NCBI GenBank assembly: GCA_013350335.1
Contig: CM023537.1
Location: 13,458,884 to 13,522,883 of the forward strand
DNA from: Chimonanthus salicifolius
Taxonomy: Eukaryota > Streptophyta > Magnoliopsida > Laurales > Calycanthaceae
Length of the DNA: 64,000 nucleotides
Direction: 5' to 3'
Position 1 is the first letter of the stretch. Every line of letters starts with the position of its first letter. Positions 48,329 to 59,800 of this stretch are shown here, one piece after another. A program made the translations under genes and the position numbers. The notes below the pieces were generated by a model. The model was given only the letters and a program-made list of their open reading frames with translations, had not been told where the DNA came from and searched no databases.

Positions 48329-48337
48329 ATTTTCAAT

Positions 48338-50728
48338 GGTTATATAGCCAAAATTAGAGTCTTAACTTTTTGCCAACTTACAAGTTTCCCTTTTTCTAAA
48401 CTTTTTTTACTAAGTTTTTAAATATTGGCTGGAATCTATAATATTAGAAGGTATTTTTAATTTTTTTATGATTAGGGTATTATTCTTTATTTAAAAAAAA
48501 GTATAATTTAATAACTTGAGTACTGTAAAAAACTTTATACTCTGTTTTTTGGATTAATATTAGATGCTCATGTGGTTTACATTATGGAAGTGTTATCATC
48601 TTTTTCAAGATTACTATTTTAGTATTGTGTTCAATTATACAATGTGAAATGAGGTGTTAATTACACTTGTGGTTTATTGGAGTTTCTGCCTTAAAAAATA
48701 AATAAAAAATAGCCCCACTCAAGTACATTGGATTTCATTTTCTCATCTTCTTCATCAAAAACTTTTAAATTAAGTGTCATTTCTATTTTCTATTCTTTTA
48801 TTTTTACCCAAATCTATAACTTCTTTGAAAGGCTTTTCCATAGGTGAAGTTGTACGTTGTTGCCCTCCGAGTTTCATGTTCGCTAGAATTTAAAATTATA
48901 TTCTTCTCTTCTCACTTCTATTTATTCTTCACGAGTTACATCTATATTTACTTTGGAATTTCATTTTGACAATTGATTTTTGAACTTTTAAAAATTATAG
49001 ATTTTTAAATTCAATAAACATGATTTTCAAATTCTATCCCACCTCATAGGGCCACTCTCTATAGTTTTTTCTTTTCTCTTGTTAGGTTTTGTGGAACATG
49101 ATTGTCAGATATTTATTGGTGATCCCATCCCTACTGATCCGGTCATGGGTCGAGCTCTAATTAGGATAATATATAATATCTCTCTTCGCAAGAGAGTGAA
49201 AATTGTAATAAGAATCGGTCGTCTCTTCTTCATTATTTTGCCTATAATTATAATGAATCTAGGTTTGAATCCGTGGACGTACAAAAAAAAACTACGTAAG
49301 AAGTTTGTGTCTTTGTGTGTTTTTGATCTGTGGTTTGTTTTTTCGTTCATTATTTTGTGCACTTCTATTCATAACATGTGTATGAGTAAGGAATCTTATA
49401 CATATCTCCAGAACTAATCATGTGTCGTAAGATATTTTGGACACCTTGATCATGAAAAATAAATAAATAAATAAATTGATGTTTTCATCTCATTATCTAT
49501 CAGATAAAAGATATTTACAAAGAGGAATACAACTCATCCTACTCTGGGTCATTTTCATGTCCCCATCAATGAGAATCCTCAAATTCCATAAAAAAGTTTA
49601 ACTAAAGTTGGAATCCCTTCACACCTAAGATGAATCTCCTTCATTGAAGACAGAATATATTTCACTAAAAAATCACAGAAGAGAAGATTCTGCATCTCCT
49701 TACTCTCTCTCTGTATCACTTATCTCCTTACTCTCTCTCTGTATCACTGTCATAGAAGAAGGAAACTACAGAAAACACAGCCAAGAGAGTGAAAATTATG
49801 TATTCGGTACTCTTGTGAAGAACAAGACAGCCTCAACAGATGGCCAGTATGGACTTTGTAGGGCCGGAGATAGGTCTTAACAAAAAAAATCATTTAATAA
49901 TTCTCTCTAGTCATTTTTTTTAATAGTTCTATTATAATCCATTAGAATTTACAGCCAAGTTTCAGTGGATGAATGAATAATCGACAAGAAATGATTTAAT
50001 TGTGGTTTAAGTTTATAAGATTAGACTATAGGTTTTGAGTTCGACTCCTACGAAGGATTTTGTGTATATGTAAAATTAGTCTCTAATGTGGAGTAGAGAT
50101 ATGGATGTTATATATATAAAAAAAAAAATACTACTATCGATATTGATGTTTTAAAAATCAATCATTGATCAAATTATTTTAAAAAAAAAAGGAGTTGAGT
50201 CTGATAGCTTTGAACTGAGGTTAACTGTAGTCCAATTTGATTAAATCTATTGAACCAACATGATGTTATAAATAATATTATTTAATTAAAATAATAATAT
50301 ATAATTATAAAATATAAGATATCAAATACAAAACATAAAATATAAAAAATAATCATATTTTTCACAAAATATCTAACTCACACTATTATAATATAAATAA
50401 CAATATGATCCAAGAACCAACATAATAAGTTCTAAATCTTTCGTGACATAATAAGTTCTAAATCTTTCGTGGGTTATAGAAGATCGAATTGAGAATTTCA
50501 AGTCAACGAATCAAATTAGATTGGTCAAAACTCCGTCTGAGTTGCAGCCCTAGGCGCCGGTGGGGGTGGCGTCATAATTTTCCCCTCTCAAAAAATTAAA
50601 AAAATATCCAAAGCTGGCGTTTGGTTCGCGTCTGGCTTTTCTGGTAGAGGACGGACTTCGCAGTAAACGCCGAATCTTGAGCCCATGAGTAAAAAAAGGT
50701 GAATAGAATTTTTGTCTAAGTTTTATGA
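48338..50728. other. Gene-free stretch with small repeats and SINE/MITE pieces
   Basis: Small tandem duplications occur at 49694-49748 (27-bp unit ATCTCCTTACTCTCTCTCTG...) and 50420-50471 (26-bp unit ACATAATAAGTTCTAAATCT...). A family B SINE-like segment on plus at about 49985-50130 has box B GAGTTCGACTCC and ends in an A-run. The right end of a hAT CGGGT MITE (GTCTGAGTTGCAGCCCTA) ends at 50552. No gene was recognised; the open frame at 49079-49417 has no known domain. Confidence 0.45.
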
Positions 50729-50736
50729 TAAATTAT

Positions 50737-52164
50737 GGCCGCCCACACGTTTTTTTTTTTTTCGAGCCACCAGTTTTCAGATTTTCAGCATAAATTACTC
50801 TTTTGCCCTCCTATATTTTATCCTTGTTTCAATTTTTCAGTTGATTTTTCGATTCCTTCGTATAATTTAACTATACAGTCAAATCATTTGAAGGATCATA
50901 ACGATCCTTCGAACGAATGACTGATATACTACACTAAAATTTCTTTAAATTTTAAACGGTAAAATCTCTTTAAATTTTAAACGGTAAAATCTCTTTTAAA
51001 ATTTTAAAGTTATTTTTTAAATACTGTGTATTTCTAAAAATTTTCAAATTGAATATCCGGACTAATTACGATAAACTGATAAAAATACTTTAAAAATTTA
51101 AGGTCGTTGGATACTCCCAAATGCTTAAAACACAGTCTTTTACAAATAAGGTATCTCTAGGCTGTGTCGAAAATACATTTAGGAGTGTCAAAAGACCTTA
51201 AAGTCTTAAAGTATTTTTATCAAGTTATCGTAATTAGTTTAGTTATTTAATTTGAGAAATTTTGGAAATACACAGTACTTACAAAATAATTTTTTAAATA
51301 ATAAAATTCCCTTTAAAACTTTAAATTTATTTTTAAAGCACTATGTATTTCTAAAATTTCTCAAATTAAATATCCAGGTTAATTACGATAACCATAAAAA
51401 CACTTTGAGATTTCAAGGTTTTTTACACTCCCAAATATGTTTTTGTCACAGCCGAAGGATACCTTTATTTGTAAAACACTGTGTTTTAAGCATTTGGGAG
51501 TGTCAAAAGACCTTGAATTCTCAAAGTATTTTTATCATGCTATTGTAATTAGTCTGGATATTCAATTTGAGAAATTTTAAAAATATAAAGTGCACAAAAA
51601 ATAACTTTTTAAATAATAAAATCTACTTTAAACCTTTAAAGCTATTTTTTAAGCATTGTGTATTTCCAAAATTTCTCAAATTAAATATCCAGGACTAATT
51701 ACGATAACCTAATAAAAATACTTTAAGACTTTAAGGTCTTTTGACACTCCTAAATGTGTTTTCGGCACAACCTATGGAAATTTTTATTTGTAAAACACTG
51801 TGTTTTAAATATTTGAGAGTGTCAAACGACCTTGAATTCTTAAAGTATTTTTATCAGTCTATCGTAATTAGTTCGGATATTCAATTTGAGAAATTTTGGA
51901 AATATATAGTGTTTAAAAAATAACTTTAAAATTTTAAAAGAGATTTTACTGTTTAAAATTTAAAAGATCAGTCATTCGTTCGAAGGATCGCTATGATCCT
52001 TTGAATAATTCGACTGTACAGTCGAATCATCCTGAAGGAATCTAAAAATCAACTGAAAAATCGTCCGAAAGATAAAATGCGGGAGGGCAAAAGGGTAATT
52101 TACTTTGAAAATCTGAAAACTGGTGTCTGGTGACAAAAAAATCCTGGTGTCTAAATGGGCAGCC
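50737..52164. mobile_element. Fold-back element with long inverted ends and nested palindromes
   Basis: A 1428-bp element whose first and last 190-200 bp are inverted copies. GGCCGCCCACAC on the left mirrors TGGGCAGCC on the right. Both arms share CCAGTTTTCAGATTTTCA, TTTTGCCCTCC and GATCCTTCGAACGAATGACT when read inward. The flanks share TAAATTAT (50729-50736 and 52165-52172). The interior holds three successive units of about 310 bp, each itself an imperfect palindrome. In each unit a TAATTACGATAA...AAGGTCTTTTGACACTCC arm returns as GGAGTGTCAAAAGACCTT...TCGTAATTAG. No protein is encoded. A transcript would fold into long double-stranded RNA. Confidence 0.8.
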
Positions 52165-52599
52165 TAAATTATCTTATATGAATTGGGTCATTGCCGATCG
52201 GTTAGATAATGTGAATGAGTTTGATAGATCTGCTCATAAATAAGACTTATAGTTAAAAAAAAAAAATCATTTTAGTATATTCTTAAATGCAAAAGATTTA
52301 ATTGTTGATAAGATTTGAATTAAATTCAACGATGAGTGTATTTTGAAACAAATTCAAATATTACAAATCCAATTCATGGAGTAAATATGAATTTGAAAGA
52401 GATAAATAATATAGATATTAGTCGTATCAAAAGTTAGTGAACCAGTTGGTAATAAATAATATGTTATGCTTCATAGTTGAGAGTATAGATATGTACATAT
52501 ACTGTGTCATACGACGTATTTGGAACCCAACTCTCATAAACATACCACGGACATCCATGGCCCAAACCAAAACCGAAACCGAAATCTCCAGGCCCAGTG

Positions 52600-53141
52600 C
52601 TCGAACTCCTTATCTTAAACCCTCTTACCAGACTCGCATATACAAAAAAGCCCTGATTAAAGGCTGAGCCCATAACATAGACCCAAAAATCAAAGTTGAA
52701 CCACGTTTCAGCCCAATAAGACCCAAGGAAAAGTGGCCAAGCTGCTCTGTGAAGCAGTCTCTGGGCCTGATCGATGTCTTCCTGAATCAACTTCACATAT
52801 TATGGCATTATGTCACCAGATTCAAACTTGAGATGGTCGTCCGCTCGGCGATAAGCAGGCGCTGTCGCTTCCTTATTGGCATCATTGAGAAAATAGTAAA
52901 GAGTCCAATTACCCTCTGAATCCGCTGCCAAGTGGTTGCAATCGAACATGGTCCACCGGCTGGAGCGTACTATCCCCTTCAAAGATTACAGCTTGAAGCT
53001 CGCCTCATATTGCAAACACATGGTTGCAGTGTTGAGAAATTCCAGAAGAGTGCTCATGTGTGGGCTTGACAGACCCAGGCCCATGGTCAGATTTGGTCCA
53101 TAGGTGATAGGAATCCAGGCCTTATAGGCTTCCTCAACAGC
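52600..53141 (-). pseudogene. Unrecognised broken coding fragment
   Basis: One minus-strand frame looks protein-like for about 180 codons: EEAYKAWIPITYGPNL (from 53135), SSRWTMFDCNHLAADSEGNW, then KLIQEDIDQAQRLLHRAAWP. It is interrupted by TAA at 52986-52988 and at 52800-52802, both explainable as CAA to TAA changes, and is bounded upstream by TGA at 53142-53144. Composition (many W, D, E, Q) is unlike the random AT-rich frames around it. No intron is visible, so a retrocopy or an inserted foreign segment is possible. I do not recognise the family. Confidence 0.5.
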
Positions 53142-53274
53142 TCAACTCTACAATGGCCTGAAGTAGATGAGGCCCATATTCTGTTGTTGACAAAGAAGAA
53201 TACATCTCCAATCTTTCTTGAAAAGCCCAAAAAGCCCCAAACTCCCAATCCTTCACATATGTTTTTTTTAAGAA

Positions 53275-53448
53275 TTTTTTTTTTTTTTTTAATTTACGTG
53301 TGGAAAACTGTGGGATACTCAATGTAAAATCCCACGAGTGAGTCCACTACTCTTAGGGCACACCAAGGTTAGGCCATGGAGACTCGAACCCTACAACCTC
53401 CTGCTTCCTAAGGCAGGAAGCAACCAGTTGAACTACACTCATGTGGAT
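53275..53448 (-). mobile_element. SINE family A, full-length copy
   Basis: On the minus strand the head CACATGAGTGTAGTTCAACTGG (positions 53443 down) has box A, and GGGTTCGAGTCTCC is box B. The core CATGGCCTAACCTTGGTGTG, the segment CCACAGTTTTCCACACGTAA and a 16-bp A-tail (T-run 53275-53290) complete it. It is the reference copy for the family in this window. Confidence 0.75.
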
Positions 53449-53691
53449 TAATATCTATATTTTTTCAGAATTTTTGCCCAAAGTAAATTAGCATGGCTCA
53501 AGAATTGATGAGTCTATTTTCAAATTTAAGACAAACTATTTGAAGGTTTCACTTGAATTTAGTCGATCATAGTCCATTTCAATGGGACAAGCTAGTAATC
53601 CAATTGGATTTGGATAAACACTGTGATGTATCCATTTCAATTGAATTTAAGTGGCCAGTTCTATGGCGCTAACTTGATATAGGTGAAATAT

Positions 53692-53885
53692 AACTCAAGG
53701 GATTGGTCTTATGGTCAAGACATCCACTTCAAGAAGTGGAGTTTTTGAGTTAAATTCACTCTCAACTCCAACGGGTCACTCCCCGTAGTTGTGGACTCGA
53801 TGTATGCAGAATTGAGAGGGCTGAATATGTCTCAAATAAATTATTCCTGCGGATGAGACGTCTGAACAATTTAATCATTAAAAAA
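53692..53885 (+). mobile_element. SINE family B copy with 15-bp target duplication
   Basis: The element starts AACTCAAGGGATTGGTCTTATG (box A-like) and has GAGTTAAATTCACTC as an eroded box B. It contains GGGTCACTCCCCGTAG and ends ATTAAAAAA. A perfect duplication ATATAGGTGAAATAT flanks it (53677-53691 and 53886-53900). This fixes both ends of family B at about 194 bp. Confidence 0.8.
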
Positions 53886-53900
53886 ATATAGGTGAAATAT

Positions 53901-55237
53901 GTTAGGAAAATTTCTTGTATATATAAAGAGAAACATGACATTAATTCATATTTTGACTCTTAAAAAATGTTAGAAAAGAATTAAAAAATCTGAAATATGT
54001 ATTAGATCCTAATGTATGGGAGAAACCCCAATATTTTACTGGTATATTTTGCTTTTGACTGAACCAAATAATGGATTAGTGGGTCCCTTTAGAGTTTGGG
54101 TGGGCTAGGTCCATTTAAACTTTAGTTGATATGCATTTTGAAAGAAGCCTCAATATTTTTATTAATTTATAAAAAATCCCTTATACTTTTACATATTTTG
54201 AAAAAAGTTTTAAACTTTTTATAAGTTCATGGAAAACACCTTCTTTCTCATAATTTAGAACATGTTACATGAATTTTAATATTTCATTTTTAAATTTGAA
54301 TTTGGATATTATTTTTATGTCTTCGAATATAAGAAATTATAACCTCTAGCAAAATTTAGTTGCATATAAAATTATTAGTCATCTAATTTAATACCCACAA
54401 ATTAATGACTGAATTTAAAAAATTAAATAAATAAAATTATCATATACCTTTAATTTTTTTTTTATCTTGACAAATCTATAATCCAAATAGACCTCACAAT
54501 CATAATGTATTTATCATATATATACTTACAATGTATTATTTTATTTTATCCTTTACAATGTTGATATTTTATAATATAGTATATCCCCTAATTGCGACTC
54601 AAGCATTTTCTTTTGAGACAGCAAAATTTTCTCATAGATAAAAAAAAAAAAATACCTCAAATAAATAATTTTTCATTTTCCACTTTTAAATTCCCTTCAA
54701 GCATATGCATACTGTATAGGGCATAATTTAGTAAATTTAAATATATTGAGAAAATCTATATTATTTTTTAATTAAAGATAAGTGTTCATATCATTAATAT
54801 TATAGAGAACAGATAGTCTTCCCTAACCATATGCACTATAGTCCTATTAGGGCTTTTTTTTTTTCCAATTTAATGACACGCATCCTTTAATGAGTCTTAT
54901 AAATCATATCATTTGAATTATATTTATCAGACCTATATATTTATCAGACCTATTCAAATGTAAAAATATATTTTCAAAATCAATTTTTTTTTTCTAATAT
55001 GAAACTACGAAAATAGATTATTGAGCTAGGAGCTGAGTTTCAAGGTCTTTTTAAGTTAAAAATTTTTATTCCTAGACTTGGCCATCCATTTTTTAGGGTT
55101 TATATCAAAACAATAAAATTTATTTTAAAAAGTCAATTTTATATTTAAATGCATTTGATGAATAAAATTAAATGATATGGTCAGTGAGATCTAAAATATG
55201 ATATTTTATCAAATCTTTTTTAGAAAATGCCTTGATC
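53901..55237. other. AT-rich stretch without recognisable features
   Basis: Read on both strands. Only homopolymer runs and short random frames were seen. Confidence 0.45.
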
Positions 55238-55245
55238 ACACTGAA

Positions 55246-55515
55246 TAGGGCTACAACTCGGGTCGGGCGGGTTGGGTTTTAAGAAACCCAACCTGAATTT
55301 CACAATCCGACCCGACCCGAATTCTGACCGACCCACATTATGAACCCATTTTAGCCGAGTCGGGTCGGGTTGGGCCGGATTAACTTGTAAAATCCTCAAC
55401 TCGACCGACCCGAATTTCATGCAGATTTTTATCTTCTCAACCCGACCTGACCCGCATGATTTATCTGGTCGGGTCATGCGAGTCAGGCCAAAACCCAACC
55501 CGAGTTGCAGCCCTA
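55246..55515. mobile_element. hAT-type MITE, CGGGT family, near-perfect palindrome
   Basis: A 270-bp element with ends TAGGGCTACAACTCGGGT and ACCCGAGTTGCAGCCCTA, matching at 17 of 18 bases as inverted repeats. Flanks ACACTGAA (55238-55245) and ACACTGAG (55516-55523) match at 7 of 8. The interior is packed with CGACCCGA and GGGTCGGGTTGGG words and can fold on itself. It is the best-preserved copy of the family here. Confidence 0.85.
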
Positions 55516-55523
55516 ACACTGAG

Positions 55524-56542
55524 GTACATGGGACCAATACAAGACTGAATCCTTTCTCTATATCATATATGTACTATCATTTTTTTTCATTATAACTTTT
55601 CAAGTATCATGGTAATGTGAAACAAGGTGTTCGACCATTCCCAAATTAATTGAAATTTTTTGCATATATATTTATATATATTATCATTTTGTTATATCAA
55701 ACAACATTTATATTATAATTCCCTGCTTCACTGAAAAATAAAACTACATCATTAAAATTTTATATCGAGCCTCAAGAAGGGTGAAATTGGCTTTAAAAGT
55801 TTAAAGTGGACTTTAAACTCGCTTGCCCCAAGGCCCAAGCAAGCCAATTCTCAAATGGGCTCGAACAGTCAAACATGGGCTTTTTATCTCTCTCATTGGG
55901 GACCTGTGCTCTAATCTAAGAATGCTCGTTGAGCCATAGGCGAGCTTGGGCTTTGAGAATAAAAATGGACAAATGAGAAGCATGGGATGTCACCGTCACT
56001 TCCCTGCATGAAAATAAGCTTATGCCTGAAAATAAGCATGAAGTTAGATTTTAAATTTGATTTACGCTCGATTCTATCAGGCCACTTTTTATAAGTTACT
56101 CTCCATCAATTAAACCATTATGTGTAGATTGAGAGATTTACACATAATCGTAGGAGTAATCTTACCTCCAATCATTATCACAAATATTATTCTCAAGATA
56201 TTAATAGTAATTGATAATATTAGGATATTTTTGTATTCTCATATTTTTACATAGAAATCAATAGGAAAATCTCACCGAAAAATATAATATTTAAAAAATT
56301 AAAAATATAAAAAATAAAAATATTAATAAAGAATTTACTAGTAATCTATCGGGATATCGTCGCAACATTACATTTTATTGTATTTTTAATACGATTTTAT
56401 CAAAAATTTACTAAGAATTTACCACAATGCTGATAAATCTCGGGATGTTAACGATGATTAGTATTTTACAAATAAAAATGTGATAAATTTGAAAATATCA
56501 CTAATATATTTTATATTGCCTCCATGGGATGATGACAGACAC

Positions 56543-56584
<42 letters not shown>

Positions 56585-56873
56585 AAAGTATATGACCAAG
56601 AAGGTCAACTTCTAGATGCAAGCGAGTCAGCTCCCCATCCCTTTCCTCCATTTACGGCCTCAGGCATTTAGTCTTGGTACGTAAACCAACCACGTCGAAA
56701 TCGCGCCCTGCCACAATCCTAATGAAACAATATTGCATGGGCATCGTTCCTCAGAAACTCCATCTCCTTCATTCAATTCCCAGAAATCCAATTTCCCTAG
56801 AAAACTCATTCATTTCTCATATTTAACTGATATCTTAAAGCAGAAACTTTGAGAGAGGGAGAGAGAGAGAGAG
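55524..56873. other. Upstream region of YSL gene 2
   Basis: A family B SINE-like piece lies at about 56050-56200 (TTACGCTCGATTCTATCAGG, then GTTACTCTCCATCAATTAAA). An (AT)18 microsatellite occupies 56545-56580. A GA-rich run just before the start codon (about 56852-56873) belongs to the 5' UTR. The promoter could not be fixed. Confidence 0.45.
56545..56580. repeat. (AT)18 microsatellite
   Basis: Thirty-six bases of uninterrupted AT repeat, about 290 bp upstream of the YSL gene 2 start codon. Confidence 0.95.
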
Positions 56874-59800
56874 ATGAAAGAAGAGGGTAAAAAGAAGCAA
56901 GTAGAGCAGGAGAAAGAAGAAGAACGGAGTTGGAAGAAACAAGGAGAGGAGAAATGGAAGAAAGGAGGAGAGATGGAGAAAGAAGAGAAAGAAGAAGAAG
57001 AAGAAGCGAATTGGAAGCAAGGAAAGGGAAAATGGAATCAAAAGGACGAGGAATGCCTGACGGTGGAACAGATATTCGAGCTCCAACCGGTCCCTTCATG
57101 GCAAGAACAGCTGACGTTCAGGGCCTTGGTCGTCAGCTTCATATTGGGCCTTTTCTTCAGCGTCATTGTCATGAAGCTCAGCCTCACAACCGGAATCATT
57201 CCCTCTCTTAATATCGCCGCCGGTTTGCTCAGCTATTTCATGGTGGGTCTATGGGCAAAGATTCTCCAACGACTCGGATTTCTCAAGCAACCCTTTACAC
57301 GGCAGGAGAACACCATTGTTCAGACCTGTGTCATTGCCTCATGTGGAATCTCCTTCAGCGGTACGTTATATCCTTTTTAAACCATCATATCCATTTCTCA
57401 AGGGTAATAATTTTTCATCCCCATTTTCTCCAATCTCGAAATTTTCAAATTTATCCCTCTCTTTTTCTCTTGCATAGAAGGAATGTAAAATTTGAAAATT
57501 CGTTTTAAAGGGGTAAACTATGAAAAAAAAAAAAAAAAGGAGTGCAAAAATTAATACCGATTTTTAATTCCACGAGTATAAGTAAATCTCCTAATTCAGA
57601 TAATGGTTTAGTCATGGAGAATAACTCCATAGGGAGTGGCCTAGAGCAGGGGTTTAAAAATCGTTTTTTACCGACATATCGGCCGATATTTTTCTCTCTC
57701 CAACCGATATCGGCCGATATAATACAGCCGATATTTCAGCCGATATTGTGAATATCGGCCGATGACGATATATATCGGCCAATATTCATTACTGCAAAAC
57801 CGATACATATCGGCCGATACGATATGTATCGGCCGATATTTACACCCCTGGCCTAGAGGGGTTGAACGCCATGTCACAAATATCATTGGTATTTTCAAAT
57901 TTATCACGTTTATATTGGCAAAATACATTTACCTTGTTAATAACACGTATTTATTGGCACGACGGTAAATTCCCGATAAATTTCTGATAAATTTGCATTA
58001 AAAACGTGATAAATGGTAATATCGCGATAATATACCGATTTATTATCTGTAAATTCTCTATAAATTCCATTTTAAGAATTTTATTTTATTAATATTTTAA
58101 TTTAATCTATTTTTATTATTTTTAAAAGAAATATTATATTTTCGCAAGATTTTCCCATTAATACTAAGTAAAAACTCAAAAATTTGAAAATATCCCAATT
58201 TTACCAGTCGCTGTTAATATTCTGAGAATAGTATTTCTAACGTGAATCGAACTCAAGATTTCGCTTCATTAATCTGATTCTTCATCTATTAAATTCCAAG
58301 TTATTTTATTGTATTAATTTTTTTTCTGTAATTTTCATAATTAAAGGTGGCTTTGGAAGCTATTTATTTGGTATGAGCAGGAGAATTGCGAACCAAACGG
58401 AAAAAACAGTGAATCCTGCAAATGTCAAGGACCCAGCTTTGGGATGGATGATTGGCTTTCTCTTCATTGTTAGCTTTGTTGGCCTCTTAGTGGTCTTGCC
58501 CCTTAGAAAGGTAATAATCATTCATGGTCACATTTGGATGGCATTGAATTTCAATTATACAAGTTGTTGTTAATTAGATGCATGTAATAAGAGTAAATTA
58601 ATAGCTCACAATCATTAACCTTCATAACCTTGATTATATAGTTGTTTAGCAATTCTTATTTATTAAAGTTTTCAAGATGCATGGCTAATCTGTATATTTA
58701 ACTTTGTTTATACAAATTCTACCAATCATTTTCAACAATTTTAGAGTAATTCTTTCGATAAATAGTTTCCAAGGCGTTGGCCCAGTGGCTGATCCGTCAA
58801 CTGTGAGGAATTGAGGTCCTGAATTCGAACCTTGGTGACATTTGATAAAACTTGGATTGAATATAGAGAAGATTAGCATGACCCATGTGCAAGGATGACA
58901 TGCCCAATTCGAGAAATGGTCCAAATTTTTTACCGCTAAAAAAAAAATTGTTTCAATAAATTGTTAGATGAAATTAATCTCACTTTCAATATAAGGTGAA
59001 AATATCAAACAATTCAATATATATTGTACTTTGCAATTGTGATTATCAATATGAAAATTTATTATTCTATATAATTTAGATTTATTTCTTTTTTTTTTTT
59101 TAATTCTACATTCTAAATTTAATGCTGTCTTTATCACTTCTATGATTAAAATACAAATTTTAATACTTTTATGTCATCTTAAGATTATGATTGTAGATCA
59201 TAAGCTGATCTATCCGAGTGGAACTGCAACTGCTCACCTAATCAATAGCTTTCACACCCCTCACGGAGCCAAATTAGTACAGTGAGGATCCTTACTCGTC
59301 TTCCTTTTCAATCTTCCTTTCGTAGTCATGCGCTTTTGAACTTATTGGCTTCATTTTTACAACTTTCCACTTTGTGCAGGAAACAAGTGTCCGTTCTCTT
59401 CAAATGCTTCACATGCAGTTTTTTTTGGGCTTTCTTCCAATGGTTTTACACTGCTGGTGAAGGTTGTGGATTTTCGTCCTTCCCCACATTTGGTCTCAAC
59501 GCCTACGAAAACAAGTAAGAAATTATTAAAAGTAAATTTTTTTTTTATAACATGGGTATTCTCATTTCACATTGAAGATGAGATTAATTTTATGGGCATG
59601 TGTAAACCTTCCAATCTATACACACCGGTTAAGTCTACGGAGAGTAGTCTCTTGGAATTGAGTATGAATCGAACTCAAAACTCCCGATTCATGAGGTGGG
59701 CATCTTGACTTACCACATTAGGTGAGCTTCATGTTTAGAAATGCGGAGTAATACTCTTGACACGAGTGTGTCAGTGATCATTTCTCTTTTCCCCTCTTAA

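Noticed and set aside
52464..52620. Extension of the broken fragment to the end of its open frame
   Set aside because: Downstream of about 52600 the frame becomes glycine/phenylalanine-rich and low-complexity. It is probably not part of the original protein.
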